Part shown: piece by piece, positions 56,863 to 64,000 of the stretch
How positions within the stretch are numbered: the first letter of the stretch is position 1
How the letters are laid out: every line of letters begins with the position of its first letter
NCBI RefSeq assembly: GCF_030317115.1
Contig: NZ_JASZYF010000001.1
Coordinates: 1,054,001 to 1,118,000 of the forward strand
Direction: 5' to 3'
Source: Variovorax gracilis
Lineage (GTDB): Bacteria > Pseudomonadota > Gammaproteobacteria > Burkholderiales > Burkholderiaceae_C
Length of the DNA stretch: 64,000 bases
Program-made: the position numbers and the translations under genes
The notes under the pieces: generated by a model
What the model was told of the DNA's origin: nothing
Database searches by the model: none
The model's input: the letters and a program-made list of their open reading frames with translations, nothing else

Positions 56863-58151
56863 GATGCGTTCTCCCCCGGGGTCTTCGGCGCCACTTGCAA
56901 GTCCTGCATCCGGAAGCCCGCGGCCTCCAGACGCTTCGCCAGCGCGTGGCCATCGGCGCGCAATGCCGCCACCGTGCCGGGCTCGCTGGCCGACAGCCTG
57001 GCCTGCAGGCCGGGGCCCGCGAGACTCAGGCGCAGATCCACGGCGCCCAGCCGGGGCAGGCTCATCGACACCGTGGTCGACCAGCGCCGCTGGTTGTCCT
57101 CGCCGGCACCTTCGTCCGGCGGCTCGGCGGCTTCTTTCTCCACCGTCCAATTCATCGCTGCGCCGGGCCAGGCCTCGCCGCTCCAGCGGAAGACCCCCGT
57201 TGCCAGCAGGTCGAGTTGCTGGTGAACGAGCGTCATGGCTTGCGGATGAATCACTTCGGCAGGTTGCGCAGGCGTCGCTGCATTCGATGCGAGCGCGGCA
57301 ACCGCATGGCGTGCGGCGATGGCTTCGTCCGCCCGCTGCGTCGACGGGTGCGCTGCGGCCGGCGACGGCGCTTCGCCCCAGCGGTACGCGGCCTGCACGC
57401 GGGCAGCATCGGGTGCCAGGTCCGAATCAGCGGCCGATGGCGCGGCGCCGGGTGATGACGCGGTTTCATTCGGGCCCGGTGCACCCTGCGCACCGCGCGA
57501 GCCGGCGGATGCGTCCGCTGCGGGTCGCGCGTCGGCTGGCTGTCCCCCGACGATCGCTTCCGCGGCGGCGCCTTGCACGGCCATCAGTGGCAACGCTTCC
57601 TTCGTTGCCATTGGCGGCGGGGCTTCGGTCGATGCGACAGCAAGCGCCATCGCCTGCTGCGCAGCCGGCGTCGCCCAGCGCGCCTGTGGCTCTTGCGCCA
57701 GTTGCGCCAGCGCACGCACGCCGTTGGCGAATTCGGCCAGGTGCGACTCATAGAAGAGGCCGCTGCCGGACACCGTCTGCGCCAGCGTGCCCGCCAGCGT
57801 TGCCGCCGAGGCAGGCTGGGATGACGGCCAGGCAGGCGCAGCGCCACGCACCGGACCCGCATCGCCATGAAGATCCGACAGCACCACGCTGATGACGCGC
57901 GCCGCCACCGACAGGTCGGCTTCGGAGGGTTGACGCATGCCGGGCGCCGCCGGGGCGTCCGACGACCCGACGGGAATCAGCCGATCGAGTGCGGCGTTGG
58001 ACAGCAGGCGGACATCGTTCTCGACCTTCTGCACCTGCGACACCGGTCCGGGCGCATTGATCTCCGTCTCGCCCTTGATGGCGAGCACGTCCAGCCGCGG
58101 CGAGGCCTTCGCGGCCAGCAGGTTGTCGATCAATCCGGACAGTCCGATCAT
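56859..58151 (-). CDS. fliK: Flagellar hook-length control protein FliK
   Basis: 430 residues. The N-terminal 310 residues are low-complexity Ala/Pro/Ser, as in molecular-ruler parts of FliK. The C-terminal globular domain near 310-420 has RWSTTVSMSLPRLGAVDLRL and HALAKRLEAAGFRMQDLQV, the pattern of the FliK switch domain that contacts FlhB. FliK stops hook growth and triggers the filament export mode. It sits behind fliT and its stop overlaps the FlhB paralogue. The gene is rich in repeats, so length may vary between strains. Confidence 0.85.
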   Translation of the reverse strand: MIGLSGLIDNLLAAKASPRLDVLAIKGETEINAPGPVSQVQKVENDVRLLSNAALDRLIPVGSSDAPAAPGMRQPSEADLSVAARVISVVLSDLHGDAGPVRGAAPAWPSSQPASAATLAGTLAQTVSGSGLFYESHLAEFANGVRALAQLAQEPQARWATPAAQQAMALAVASTEAPPPMATKEALPLMAVQGAAAEAIVGGQPADARPAADASAGSRGAQGAPGPNETASSPGAAPSAADSDLAPDAARVQAAYRWGEAPSPAAAHPSTQRADEAIAARHAVAALASNAATPAQPAEVIHPQAMTLVHQQLDLLATGVFRWSGEAWPGAAMNWTVEKEAAEPPDEGAGEDNQRRWSTTVSMSLPRLGAVDLRLSLAGPGLQARLSASEPGTVAALRADGHALAKRLEAAGFRMQDLQVAPKTPGENAS

Positions 58152-58167
58152 GGCGGCTTCGTGTGCC

Positions 58168-58500
58168 TCAGTGCTGCGGACCGTAGGCGCGGCCGAGGCT
58201 GCGCTGCTGGCTCAGGAGCGACATGCGCGCGATCAATTGCTCGATCTGCGGCTTGACCAGGCCACACACCTCGTCCTGGTCGGCACGGATGCGCTCGATC
58301 AGGCGACGTGTCTCTTCGAACTGCGCCGGGTCCAGCGCTTCGATCGGATGAAGCACCTTCAGCCGGTCGACCAATGACGCGCATTGGGCTTCCAGTTCCG
58401 GAAGCTGCCCCCATTCCTTCGATCGCGCGAGCTCGGCCATGAGCGCGACGCGCGAGGCGAGTTGACCGTAGCAGTGAACGACTTCGCTTCGGGTTGCCAT
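58168..58500 (-). CDS. fliT: Flagellar export chaperone FliT
   Basis: 110 residues from the ATG at 58500; an in-frame ATG at 58527 would add nine residues and neither has a strong ribosome binding site. The chain is almost fully helical (YGQLASRVALMAELARSKEW, CASLVDRLKVLHPIEALD, ETRRLIERIRADQDEVCGLV). In Salmonella FliT protects FliD and also binds FlhDC. The assignment depends strongly on position directly after fliS. Confidence 0.82.
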   Translation of the reverse strand: MATRSEVVHCYGQLASRVALMAELARSKEWGQLPELEAQCASLVDRLKVLHPIEALDPAQFEETRRLIERIRADQDEVCGLVKPQIEQLIARMSLLSQQRSLGRAYGPQH

Positions 58501-58537
58501 GTTGTCTTTTCTGGTTGTCGTGTTCATCGCGCGTGTC

Positions 58538-58960
58538 TCAGGCGCGCGCTGGGCCGGCGTCGATCTCGCGCCAGGCTGAAGCGATGTTGTCAAGAAGGCC
58601 ATCGGCTTCGTCGAGCGCCCGCGCGTCGTTGCGCAGGTTGGCGAACAGGAGCCTTTGGATGATGTAGTCGTAGAGCGCGGTCAGGTTGCCGGCGAGTTCT
58701 TCGCCGGCAGGGCCTGCCGCCTTGGCATCGAGCGCAGCCTTGAGGCCGTTCTCGACGATGTTGACCGCCCTCGAGATCGAGTTGCCCTTGGCCTCGATAT
58801 CACGCTGCGCCATGTGATGCCGCGCCATGCCGATGGCCATCTTCGCGCCGTCGAACAGCATGCAGATGAGCTGGTGCGGCGTGGCGCTCATCACGCCGGT
58901 TTCCACGCCGACGCGTGCATAGGCGCCAGCGCCGGTCCTGAAGGTGTGGGGGGTGTACAT
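58538..58960 (-). CDS. fliS: Flagellin export chaperone FliS
   Basis: 140 residues, with AGGAG before the ATG. Family marks are YARVGVETGVMSATPHQLIC then MLFDGAKMAIGMARHHMAQR, and a late LYDYIIQRLLFANLRND. FliS binds the disordered C-terminus of flagellin and prevents early polymerisation. It lies between fliD and fliT in the usual order. Confidence 0.95.
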   Translation of the reverse strand: MYTPHTFRTGAGAYARVGVETGVMSATPHQLICMLFDGAKMAIGMARHHMAQRDIEAKGNSISRAVNIVENGLKAALDAKAAGPAGEELAGNLTALYDYIIQRLLFANLRNDARALDEADGLLDNIASAWREIDAGPARA

Positions 58961-58986
58961 CGACGGCTCCTGTCCTGTGTTGCGGG

Positions 58987-60438
58987 CTACTTGCCGCTGC
59001 TGGCGTTCATCGCATCGAACTGCTGCGTGAGGTAGGTCATCGTGTTGCTCATGCTGTTGATCAGCACGTCGAGCTGATTGAACTGCTTGCGGTAGCGGTC
59101 CACCGTGGCATCGACCCGCGCCTGCATGGCGTCGTACTGTTCGTCGAGTTCCTTGATGGTGGAGGTCACGCCGTCGGTGGCGACCTTCAGGCTGCCGCCG
59201 GTCTTTGTGAGGTCATCCACCAGCGCGTCGATTTGCTTGCCATAGCCCGACGTGCTTCCCGTCGCGCTCGCGAAGAGCTTCGAAACGCCTTCCAGATTGG
59301 TCTCGAGGGCCTTGGAAAGCTTGGTCGAATCCACGGCCAGCGTCCCATCCTTCTGGAAAGACACGCCGATCTCCGTCAGCACCTTCATGTCGTTGGTGCC
59401 GCCGCTCTGCGGCGTCGTGAGCGCCTGCCGGATGCGGGTCTGGAGGTTGCGCAGGGTCGAGTCGCCGACCAGCGCTGCGCCGGTCTTTGTATCCGCGTCA
59501 TAGGAGGTCAGGCTCGTCGCCGTGCTCTGCAGGCTGTTGTAGGCCTTGACGAAATCGTTGATCGCGCTCGTCACCGAAGTCGTGTTGGCCTTCATCGACA
59601 GACCGGTCGTGCCGGTCTGCACGAGGGTCAACGTCGTGCCCTGGATCGCTTCCTTGACTGTATTGCTGCCGCTTGTGATCGCGATGCCGTTGACGTTGAG
59701 CTTGGCGTTCTGTGCCGCGATGGTCTGCTGCAGGTTCTGTGTGCCAGCCGGGTCATTGTTCAGCAGGTTCTGCAGCGCCGCGTCGCCGTCGACGGAGATG
59801 CGCATGCTCGAAGCCTCGCCGGTCTGCGTGGAGTTGAGCACCAGGCGATAGGGGGTGCCGCTGCCGTCGTTGACGATGCTCGCGGTGACGCCGGCGCCCG
59901 CCGCATTGATCGCATCGCGAATGCCGCCCAGGGTGTTGTTGGTGGGATCGATGGTGATCGATTTCGCGGCACGCGTTCCGTCCGCCGTGAAACCTGCGCC
60001 GCTGTACTTGCCCGTTGCGGCGTCCAGCGTGCCGCCGGTGATCGTGCCGAAATCGATCGTGACCTTGCCGCTGCCGATCGCAGTGGTGGTGTTCGCCTGA
60101 CCTGCCGCGATGGCCGACTGCGCCTGGGCCAACTGAGAGACGACGATGCTGTAGTTGCCGGACGAGGTCGGATCGGCGGAAGAAGCCGACAGGATGCCGC
60201 TCACGGTAGGCGTCCCCGTCACGGACTGGAACAACGCCGGGTCGGAAAGTTTCTTTGCGGCGCTTTGCAGCGTACCAAGCGCGCTCTGCAGCGTACCGTA
60301 GGCTGACAGCTTGCTGGTATAGCTCTTCGCCTTGGCCTCCAGGGCCACCAGCGGCTGGCTTTCCGCCGTCTGGAGTTGCGTGAGCAAGGAGCTCAGATCG
60401 AGGTTCGAGCCGACGCCGAGACTGCTGATGGTTGCCAT
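58987..60438 (-). CDS. fliD: Filament cap protein FliD
   Basis: 483 residues with AGGAAA before the ATG. The N-terminus MATISSLGVGSNLDLSSLLTQL and the C-terminus with FNQLDVLINSMSNTMTYLTQ, then QQFDAMNASSGK, are typical helical D0/D1 parts. The middle is a beta-rich hypervariable region. FliD caps the filament tip and folds incoming flagellin. It follows flaG by 43 bases. Confidence 0.95.
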   Translation of the reverse strand: MATISSLGVGSNLDLSSLLTQLQTAESQPLVALEAKAKSYTSKLSAYGTLQSALGTLQSAAKKLSDPALFQSVTGTPTVSGILSASSADPTSSGNYSIVVSQLAQAQSAIAAGQANTTTAIGSGKVTIDFGTITGGTLDAATGKYSGAGFTADGTRAAKSITIDPTNNTLGGIRDAINAAGAGVTASIVNDGSGTPYRLVLNSTQTGEASSMRISVDGDAALQNLLNNDPAGTQNLQQTIAAQNAKLNVNGIAITSGSNTVKEAIQGTTLTLVQTGTTGLSMKANTTSVTSAINDFVKAYNSLQSTATSLTSYDADTKTGAALVGDSTLRNLQTRIRQALTTPQSGGTNDMKVLTEIGVSFQKDGTLAVDSTKLSKALETNLEGVSKLFASATGSTSGYGKQIDALVDDLTKTGGSLKVATDGVTSTIKELDEQYDAMQARVDATVDRYRKQFNQLDVLINSMSNTMTYLTQQFDAMNASSGK

Positions 60439-60481
60439 GTTCTTGATTTCCTGGATTGCGTATGAAGAGGCGGGGCCGGCT

Positions 60482-60832
60482 TCAGGCCTGGTGGCTGACC
60501 AGCAGCCCCGGCGCCTTCCCCATGACCTTCGCGATGCGAATCACCTCCTCGGTCGGAATCTGGCGAATCACCACGCCATTGGCCTGGTCGACCACCTTCA
60601 CGATGACCTTGTCGGTGTCCTTGTCGATCTCGAACTGCAGGCTGATCGAATGGCTGGCAAGCGAGGCGTTGGCCTCGTGCACCGCCGTCTCGATCTGCTC
60701 GGGCGTGGCCTCCTCGACCGCACCCGAAAGCGCGTCGGCGCCGGCCGGCGCGCTCGGGCCCGCGGCGCGACTGGCGAGCAGTTGCGTCCAGGGGCTGTCC
60801 TTCGCGAGGATTGCTGGCATGGGGTTCGACAT
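60482..60832 (-). CDS. flaG: FlaG family flagellar protein
   Basis: 116 residues from the ATG at 60832, with AAGG about 8 bases upstream. A GTG nine bases earlier is a weaker start. The conserved C-terminal half (LQFEIDKDTDKVIVKVVDQA followed by GVVIRQIPTEEVIRIAKVMG) defines the family; the N-terminal half is variable. FlaG influences filament length in some species. It lies between fliC and fliD. Confidence 0.9.
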   Translation of the reverse strand: MSNPMPAILAKDSPWTQLLASRAAGPSAPAGADALSGAVEEATPEQIETAVHEANASLASHSISLQFEIDKDTDKVIVKVVDQANGVVIRQIPTEEVIRIAKVMGKAPGLLVSHQA

Positions 60833-60857
60833 GGGTTGCACCTTGATCTGGGGATTC

Positions 60858-60903
60858 GCTGTCCTCTGCGGCCTCGACGCGGGCCGTGGCCGCAGAGGAC
60901 AGC
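60858..60903. repeat. Perfect 16-bp inverted repeat between fliC and flaG
   Basis: Arms GCTGTCCTCTGCGGCC (60858-60873) and GGCCGCAGAGGACAGC (60888-60903) with a 14-base loop. A second small hairpin, GCAGGCC-GTGA-GGCCTGC (60904-60921), adjoins it. No T-run follows on the minus strand, so a partial terminator, processing site or mRNA-stabilising structure for fliC is more likely than simple termination. Confidence 0.75.
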
Positions 60904-60975
60904 GCAGGCCGTGAGGCCTGCGGCCGCCAGGGCCTTCCCTTGCGGGGGGGACCCGGCGCTCCTGTTCCTTTCTGA

Positions 60976-62649
60976 TTAACGCAGGAGGGACAGCACGCCT
61001 TGCGTGGTCTGGTTGGCCTGGGCCAGCACCGAGGTGCCAGCTTGTTGCAGGATCTGGGCGCGCGTCATGTTCGACACTTCCACCGCGTAGTCGGCGTCTT
61101 CGATGCGCGAGCGCGACGAGGACAGGTTGGTCACCGTGGTGCCGAGGTTGGCGATCGTCGAGTCAAAACGGTTCTGGACCGCACCGAGCGAGCTGCGCAG
61201 CTTGTCGACCTTCGACAGGGCCGCATCCAGAGCCTTGAGCGGATCGGCGGTGGACGTAGCGCCGCTCTTCGCCTCCAGCGTGAACTTGCCCGCTTTGGCG
61301 CTGTCTTCGTAGACGAGGTTGGACGAAGCGTCGGTGACGCTGCCGTTCGCGTGCACGAAGAGGGTCTCAGCCGTGTTCTTCGTCAGGGCACCGTTCATAT
61401 CGACGTTCACCGCAACACCGCCGTCAGTCACCGCACCGCCAGCAGCGACTGCATATGCCGTGCCACCCAGAGTCACGGTGCTCGCCACGCCGGTGGCGGC
61501 GGTGGCCAGTGCGGAGTTGGAGATGTGGAGGTTCGTTGCGTTGGCCGTTGCGGTACCAGCGGTGTAGGTGTACGTCGGCGCGGATGCGCCTGAGCCGACG
61601 GTGATCGTGCCGCCTGCGCCGCCGGCATTGCCCATGCTGAACAGGACGTCGCCGCTCGCGACGGTGCCGCCGCCGTTGACGTTGGCTTGAACCGCTGCGC
61701 CCGAGTTGTTGTTCTCGGTCAGGTTGCCCGCGGCGTCCAGGAAGAGCTTGTTGCCGCTGTCTGCCGAAGTCAGATTGCCGGCGCTGTCGATCTTTGCATC
61801 AACGGTCTGGTTGCCGCCGATCTTGATCGAGACCGACGTCGAACCGCCGGCGGCGGGCTTCAGGTCCGCCGCAACGTTCACGGCGGTGCGCGCGGCTTGG
61901 TTGAACTTGTAGTCGGTGCCCGTGGACGTGTAAGTGACGCCGCCGAATACGGCGGTGTCGCCCTTTACTGCCTTGCCGAGCACGGAGCTCAGCGTTGCCG
62001 CGTCAGATGCGCCGTAGTTCTTCGCGTAGGCAGTCGTGCCATTCGTCGTCGCGCCGGCGGAGTAACCCGACGCGAGCAGGGTCGTCTTGGTGGCCGCCGC
62101 ATTGGGGGTGCCGCTGCCGTTGATATTGAAGCCTTCCAAGCCGAGGGTCTTGGCACTGATCTCTTGCAGGTCGATATCGATGGTTTCGCCGTCGTTCGCG
62201 CCGACCTGCACGGTCAGCTTGCCAGCATCGGCCGACAGAACCTTGACGCCGTTGAACTGGGTCTGTTCCGAAACACGGTTGATTTCGTCGAGACGCTGCG
62301 AGATTTCAGCCTGGATCGAGTCAAGGTCGCTTTGCGAGTTCGTACCGTTGGCAGCCTGCACCGACAGTTCGCGAACGCGCTGCAGGTTGTTGTTGACTTC
62401 GGTCAGCGCGCCTTCGGTCGTTTGAGCGATCGAGATGCCGTCGTTGGCGTTGCGGGTCGCTTGCGTCAGGCCCTTGATGTTGGCCGTGAAGCGGTTCGCG
62501 ATGGCCTGACCGGCGGCGTCGTCCTTGGCGCTGTTGATGCGCATGCCGGAAGACAGACGCTCGATCGCGGTGTTCAGCGACGATTGCGACTTGTTGAGGT
62601 TGTTCTGCGTAAGCAGCGAGAGACTGTTGGTGTTGATGACTTGCGCCAT
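60976..62649 (-). CDS. fliC: Flagellin
   Basis: 557 residues, the main filament subunit. AGGAG precedes the ATG. The N-terminal D0/D1 is classic: [40 protein letters not shown] and [20 protein letters not shown]. The C-terminal D1/D0 ends with [20 protein letters not shown] and [20 protein letters not shown]. Residues about 165-460 are the variable Ala/Gly/Thr-rich surface region. Only one flagellin gene is in the window. A sigma-28 promoter lies about 100 bases upstream, placing it in the late class. Confidence 0.97.
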   Translation of the reverse strand: MAQVINTNSLSLLTQNNLNKSQSSLNTAIERLSSGMRINSAKDDAAGQAIANRFTANIKGLTQATRNANDGISIAQTTEGALTEVNNNLQRVRELSVQAANGTNSQSDLDSIQAEISQRLDEINRVSEQTQFNGVKVLSADAGKLTVQVGANDGETIDIDLQEISAKTLGLEGFNINGSGTPNAAATKTTLLASGYSAGATTNGTTAYAKNYGASDAATLSSVLGKAVKGDTAVFGGVTYTSTGTDYKFNQAARTAVNVAADLKPAAGGSTSVSIKIGGNQTVDAKIDSAGNLTSADSGNKLFLDAAGNLTENNNSGAAVQANVNGGGTVASGDVLFSMGNAGGAGGTITVGSGASAPTYTYTAGTATANATNLHISNSALATAATGVASTVTLGGTAYAVAAGGAVTDGGVAVNVDMNGALTKNTAETLFVHANGSVTDASSNLVYEDSAKAGKFTLEAKSGATSTADPLKALDAALSKVDKLRSSLGAVQNRFDSTIANLGTTVTNLSSSRSRIEDADYAVEVSNMTRAQILQQAGTSVLAQANQTTQGVLSLLR

Positions 62650-62745
62650 GCTCGACTCCTGGTTGACAAAGGTTGTGGACTTCCGGCCTCTGGCCGTAAC
62701 GCTGGACCCGGACTCTCCGTGAGACTCAAGCCATCGTTGGACTAG

Positions 62746-62772
62746 TTATCGGCAGGCCTTGTCAAACCTTTA
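62746..62772 (-). promoter_or_regulatory. Sigma-28 (FliA) promoter of fliC
   Basis: On the minus strand: TAAAGGTT (62772-62765), an 11-base spacer, then GCCGATAA (62753-62746). The -10 is identical to the consensus and the -35 differs by one base from TAAAGTTT. It gives a leader of roughly 85-90 bases before the fliC ATG. The FliA gene lies in the same window. Confidence 0.93.
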
Positions 62773-62784
62773 GGGCGGAACCTG

Positions 62785-62806
62785 AAAAACCCCGGGCTTG
62801 CCCTGG
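62785..62806 (-). terminator. Probable intrinsic terminator of fliE
   Basis: On the minus strand a short GC stem (CC-A-GGG, loop CAAG, CCC-GG) is followed after two bases by five T. It lies 18 bases past the fliE stop codon and just upstream of the fliC promoter, so it would insulate fliC. Confidence 0.5.
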
Positions 62807-62823
62807 AACACCCCGGAACCGGC

Positions 62824-63141
62824 TTAGGCGGGGAGATTCATGACTTCTTGATATGCCGAGACCAGGCGGTTTCGGACTTGCAACCCGGTCTGGAACGCCA
62901 CGTTGGCCTTCTGCAGATCGACCATCACGTCATTGAGCGCGATTCCCGGCTTGCCGAGTTCGAAGTCCTCGGCCTGCGCGTAGGACTTGGTCTGCGCGGT
63001 GCTGATGTTGTCCAGCGAGCGCTTGAGCTCGGCCGCGAAGCCGCCGGTCTCGGCGGGGGCGGCTTGCGTCGGAGCGAATCCGGTCTGGAGCGCGGTGACC
63101 CGCATCTGCTGCAGGACGGACTCGATGGCGGCAATCGACAT
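62824..63141 (-). CDS. fliE: Flagellar basal-body protein FliE
   Basis: 105 residues. The C-terminal helix VNVAFQTGLQ-type segment VALNDVMVDLQKANVAFQTG then LQVRNRLVSAYQEVMNLPA is diagnostic. FliE links the MS ring and the rod. The ribosome binding site is weak. It is divergent from fliF and apparently a single-gene transcript, as in Salmonella. Confidence 0.95.
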   Translation of the reverse strand: MSIAAIESVLQQMRVTALQTGFAPTQAAPAETGGFAAELKRSLDNISTAQTKSYAQAEDFELGKPGIALNDVMVDLQKANVAFQTGLQVRNRLVSAYQEVMNLPA

Positions 63142-63429
63142 GAGGGACTCTCTTCTTTGTGTGAACTTAAGGGTTGCTATAGAAGCGCGCAGGCGCTCCG
63201 TCGTCTTTTCAGCGTACCAAGGGAAGACCCCGATTCAAGCCGCCAACAGACGGCAAAACCCCCCGCTATTCGGCCCATCGAATTCGGGACGGCTGTTGAC
63301 AATCAACCGCGAAACGACAAGCCCGCTGACGACTTCAACGGCCTCCGGCATGACCCCTGAACAACGAATTCCCTCCTTTCACATGACAACGGGCCGCACC
63401 CGCGCACCGGCCATGGCGAGGGCTCGCGC
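63142..63429. promoter_or_regulatory. Divergent fliE/fliF intergenic region
   Basis: 288 bases without a supported gene. It must contain the divergent class II promoters for fliE and fliF. CGCTATTCGGCCCAT near 63265 resembles one half of the enterobacterial FlhD4C2 box (CGCTATTTCTGCCAT), but the expected partner half is not convincing. I found no sigma-54 or sigma-28 site. Confidence 0.4.
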
Positions 63430-64000
63430 ATGAGTTCTGCTGCGCCCGCGAACGGCGCGCCGCCGGCTGCGCCTTCGCTCCCCCCGCTCCTCGACAGGCT
63501 GCGTGCGCAGCCAAAGCTGCCGCTGATCATCGGCGCGGCGACCCTCGTGGCCGCCGCTGCGGCCTTCTCGCTGTGGAACCGCGGCCCCGACTACAAGGTG
63601 CTCTACACCAATGTGTCGGACCGCGACGGCGGCGCGATCATCGCTTCGCTCCAGCAGATGAACGTGCCCTACAAGTTCGCCGACGGCGGCGGCGCGATCC
63701 TGATCGCGGGCGACAAGGTGCCCGAAGTGCGACTCAAGCTCGCGGCGCAGGGCTTGCCCAAGGCCGGCGGCGTGGGCTTCGAGCTGATGGACAACCAGAA
63801 GTTCGGCACCAGCCAATTCGCCGAGCAGGTCAACTACCAGCGCGCGCTCGAAGGCGAACTCGCGCGCTCGATCGAATCCATCGGCACGGTCGAAGCGGCG
63901 CGGGTGCACCTGGCGCTGCCCAAGCCGTCGCTGTTCGTGCGCGAGCAAAAGAAGCCGTCCGCATCGGTGGTGCTGACGCTGGCGCGCGGCCGCAGCATCG
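63430..64000 (+). CDS. fliF: Flagellar MS-ring protein FliF (3' end outside window)
   Basis: The first 190 codons from the ATG at 63430, with GCGAGGG upstream; the frame is open at the window end. A Pro/Ala-rich start is followed by the first transmembrane helix near 31-50 (LPLIIGAATLVAAAAAFSLW). Then come the ring-building motif region DYKVLYTNVSDRDGGAII, QGLPKAGGVGFELMD, QVNYQRALEGELARSIESIG and ARVHLALPKPSLFVREQKKP, all typical of FliF. It forms the MS ring in the inner membrane. Divergent from fliE. Confidence 0.96.
   Translation, partial: MSSAAPANGAPPAAPSLPPLLDRLRAQPKLPLIIGAATLVAAAAAFSLWNRGPDYKVLYTNVSDRDGGAIIASLQQMNVPYKFADGGGAILIAGDKVPEVRLKLAAQGLPKAGGVGFELMDNQKFGTSQFAEQVNYQRALEGELARSIESIGTVEAARVHLALPKPSLFVREQKKPSASVVLTLARGRSI

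Overview
The window looks like a chromosomal segment of a motile betaproteobacterium of the order Burkholderiales, most like Comamonadaceae and in particular Variovorax. Supporting signs are the GC-rich coding sequence, the gene order folC - SPOR protein - cvpA - purF - metZ, the Bug-type solute-binding proteins next to LysR regulators, tricarballylate (tcuA/tcuB) genes, and an flhDC-led flagellar and chemotaxis block. The assignment rests on gene order and recognised families, not on a database search. I see no rRNA, prophage, CRISPR array or intact insertion sequence.

Region 1 (1-20.7 kb) is mostly housekeeping. It holds the 3' end of an alkyl sulfatase, an MscS channel, an M30-like lipoprotein peptidase and a flavodoxin-like protein. 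A minus-strand tRNA trio (Ala, Glu, Asp) follows gltX, which belongs to the co-directional run folC-SPOR-cvpA-purF-metZ-gltX. Then come an ArsC/Spx-like protein, a secreted protein, ppnP, argG, a glycine-rich membrane protein, murB, yajQ, a retropepsin-like protease, a RidA-like protein, plsY, ybaK and an aldo/keto reductase. Region 2 (20.7-28.3 kb) has an alpha/beta hydrolase, prfB with a classic programmed +1 frameshift, a HAD phosphatase, pepN, fbp, tRNA-Thr(CGT) and a GDSL-type lipoprotein.

Region 3 (28.3-38.5 kb) is accessory carbon metabolism. One module is a LysR regulator, tcuA, tcuB and a Bug binding protein for tricarballylate-like acids. A second has aspA and a LysR regulator on the minus strand, divergent from a Bug protein and an M20 amidohydrolase. 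A DUF2238 membrane protein closes the region and overlaps the end of fliA.

Region 4 (38.4-64 kb) is flagellar. Read on the minus strand from flhD it runs flhD-flhC-motA-motB-cheA-(EAL/HDOD protein)-cheR-cheD-cheB-cheY-cheZ-flhB-flhA-flhF-flhG-fliA, with many 4-nt overlaps. Upstream lies fliC-flaG-fliD-fliS-fliT-fliK-(FlhB C-terminal paralogue), then fliE and the divergent start of fliF, cut by the window edge. fliC has a textbook sigma-28 promoter.

The most unusual item is flhF. It encodes 851 residues because a normal SRP-type GTPase is followed in frame by about 380 residues that read like a Tn5/IS4-superfamily transposase whose catalytic acidic residues have been lost. Its partner FlhG has a degenerate P-loop. 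Several genes also start 6-10 nt after a -10-like hexamer with no Shine-Dalgarno sequence, which suggests leaderless transcripts.
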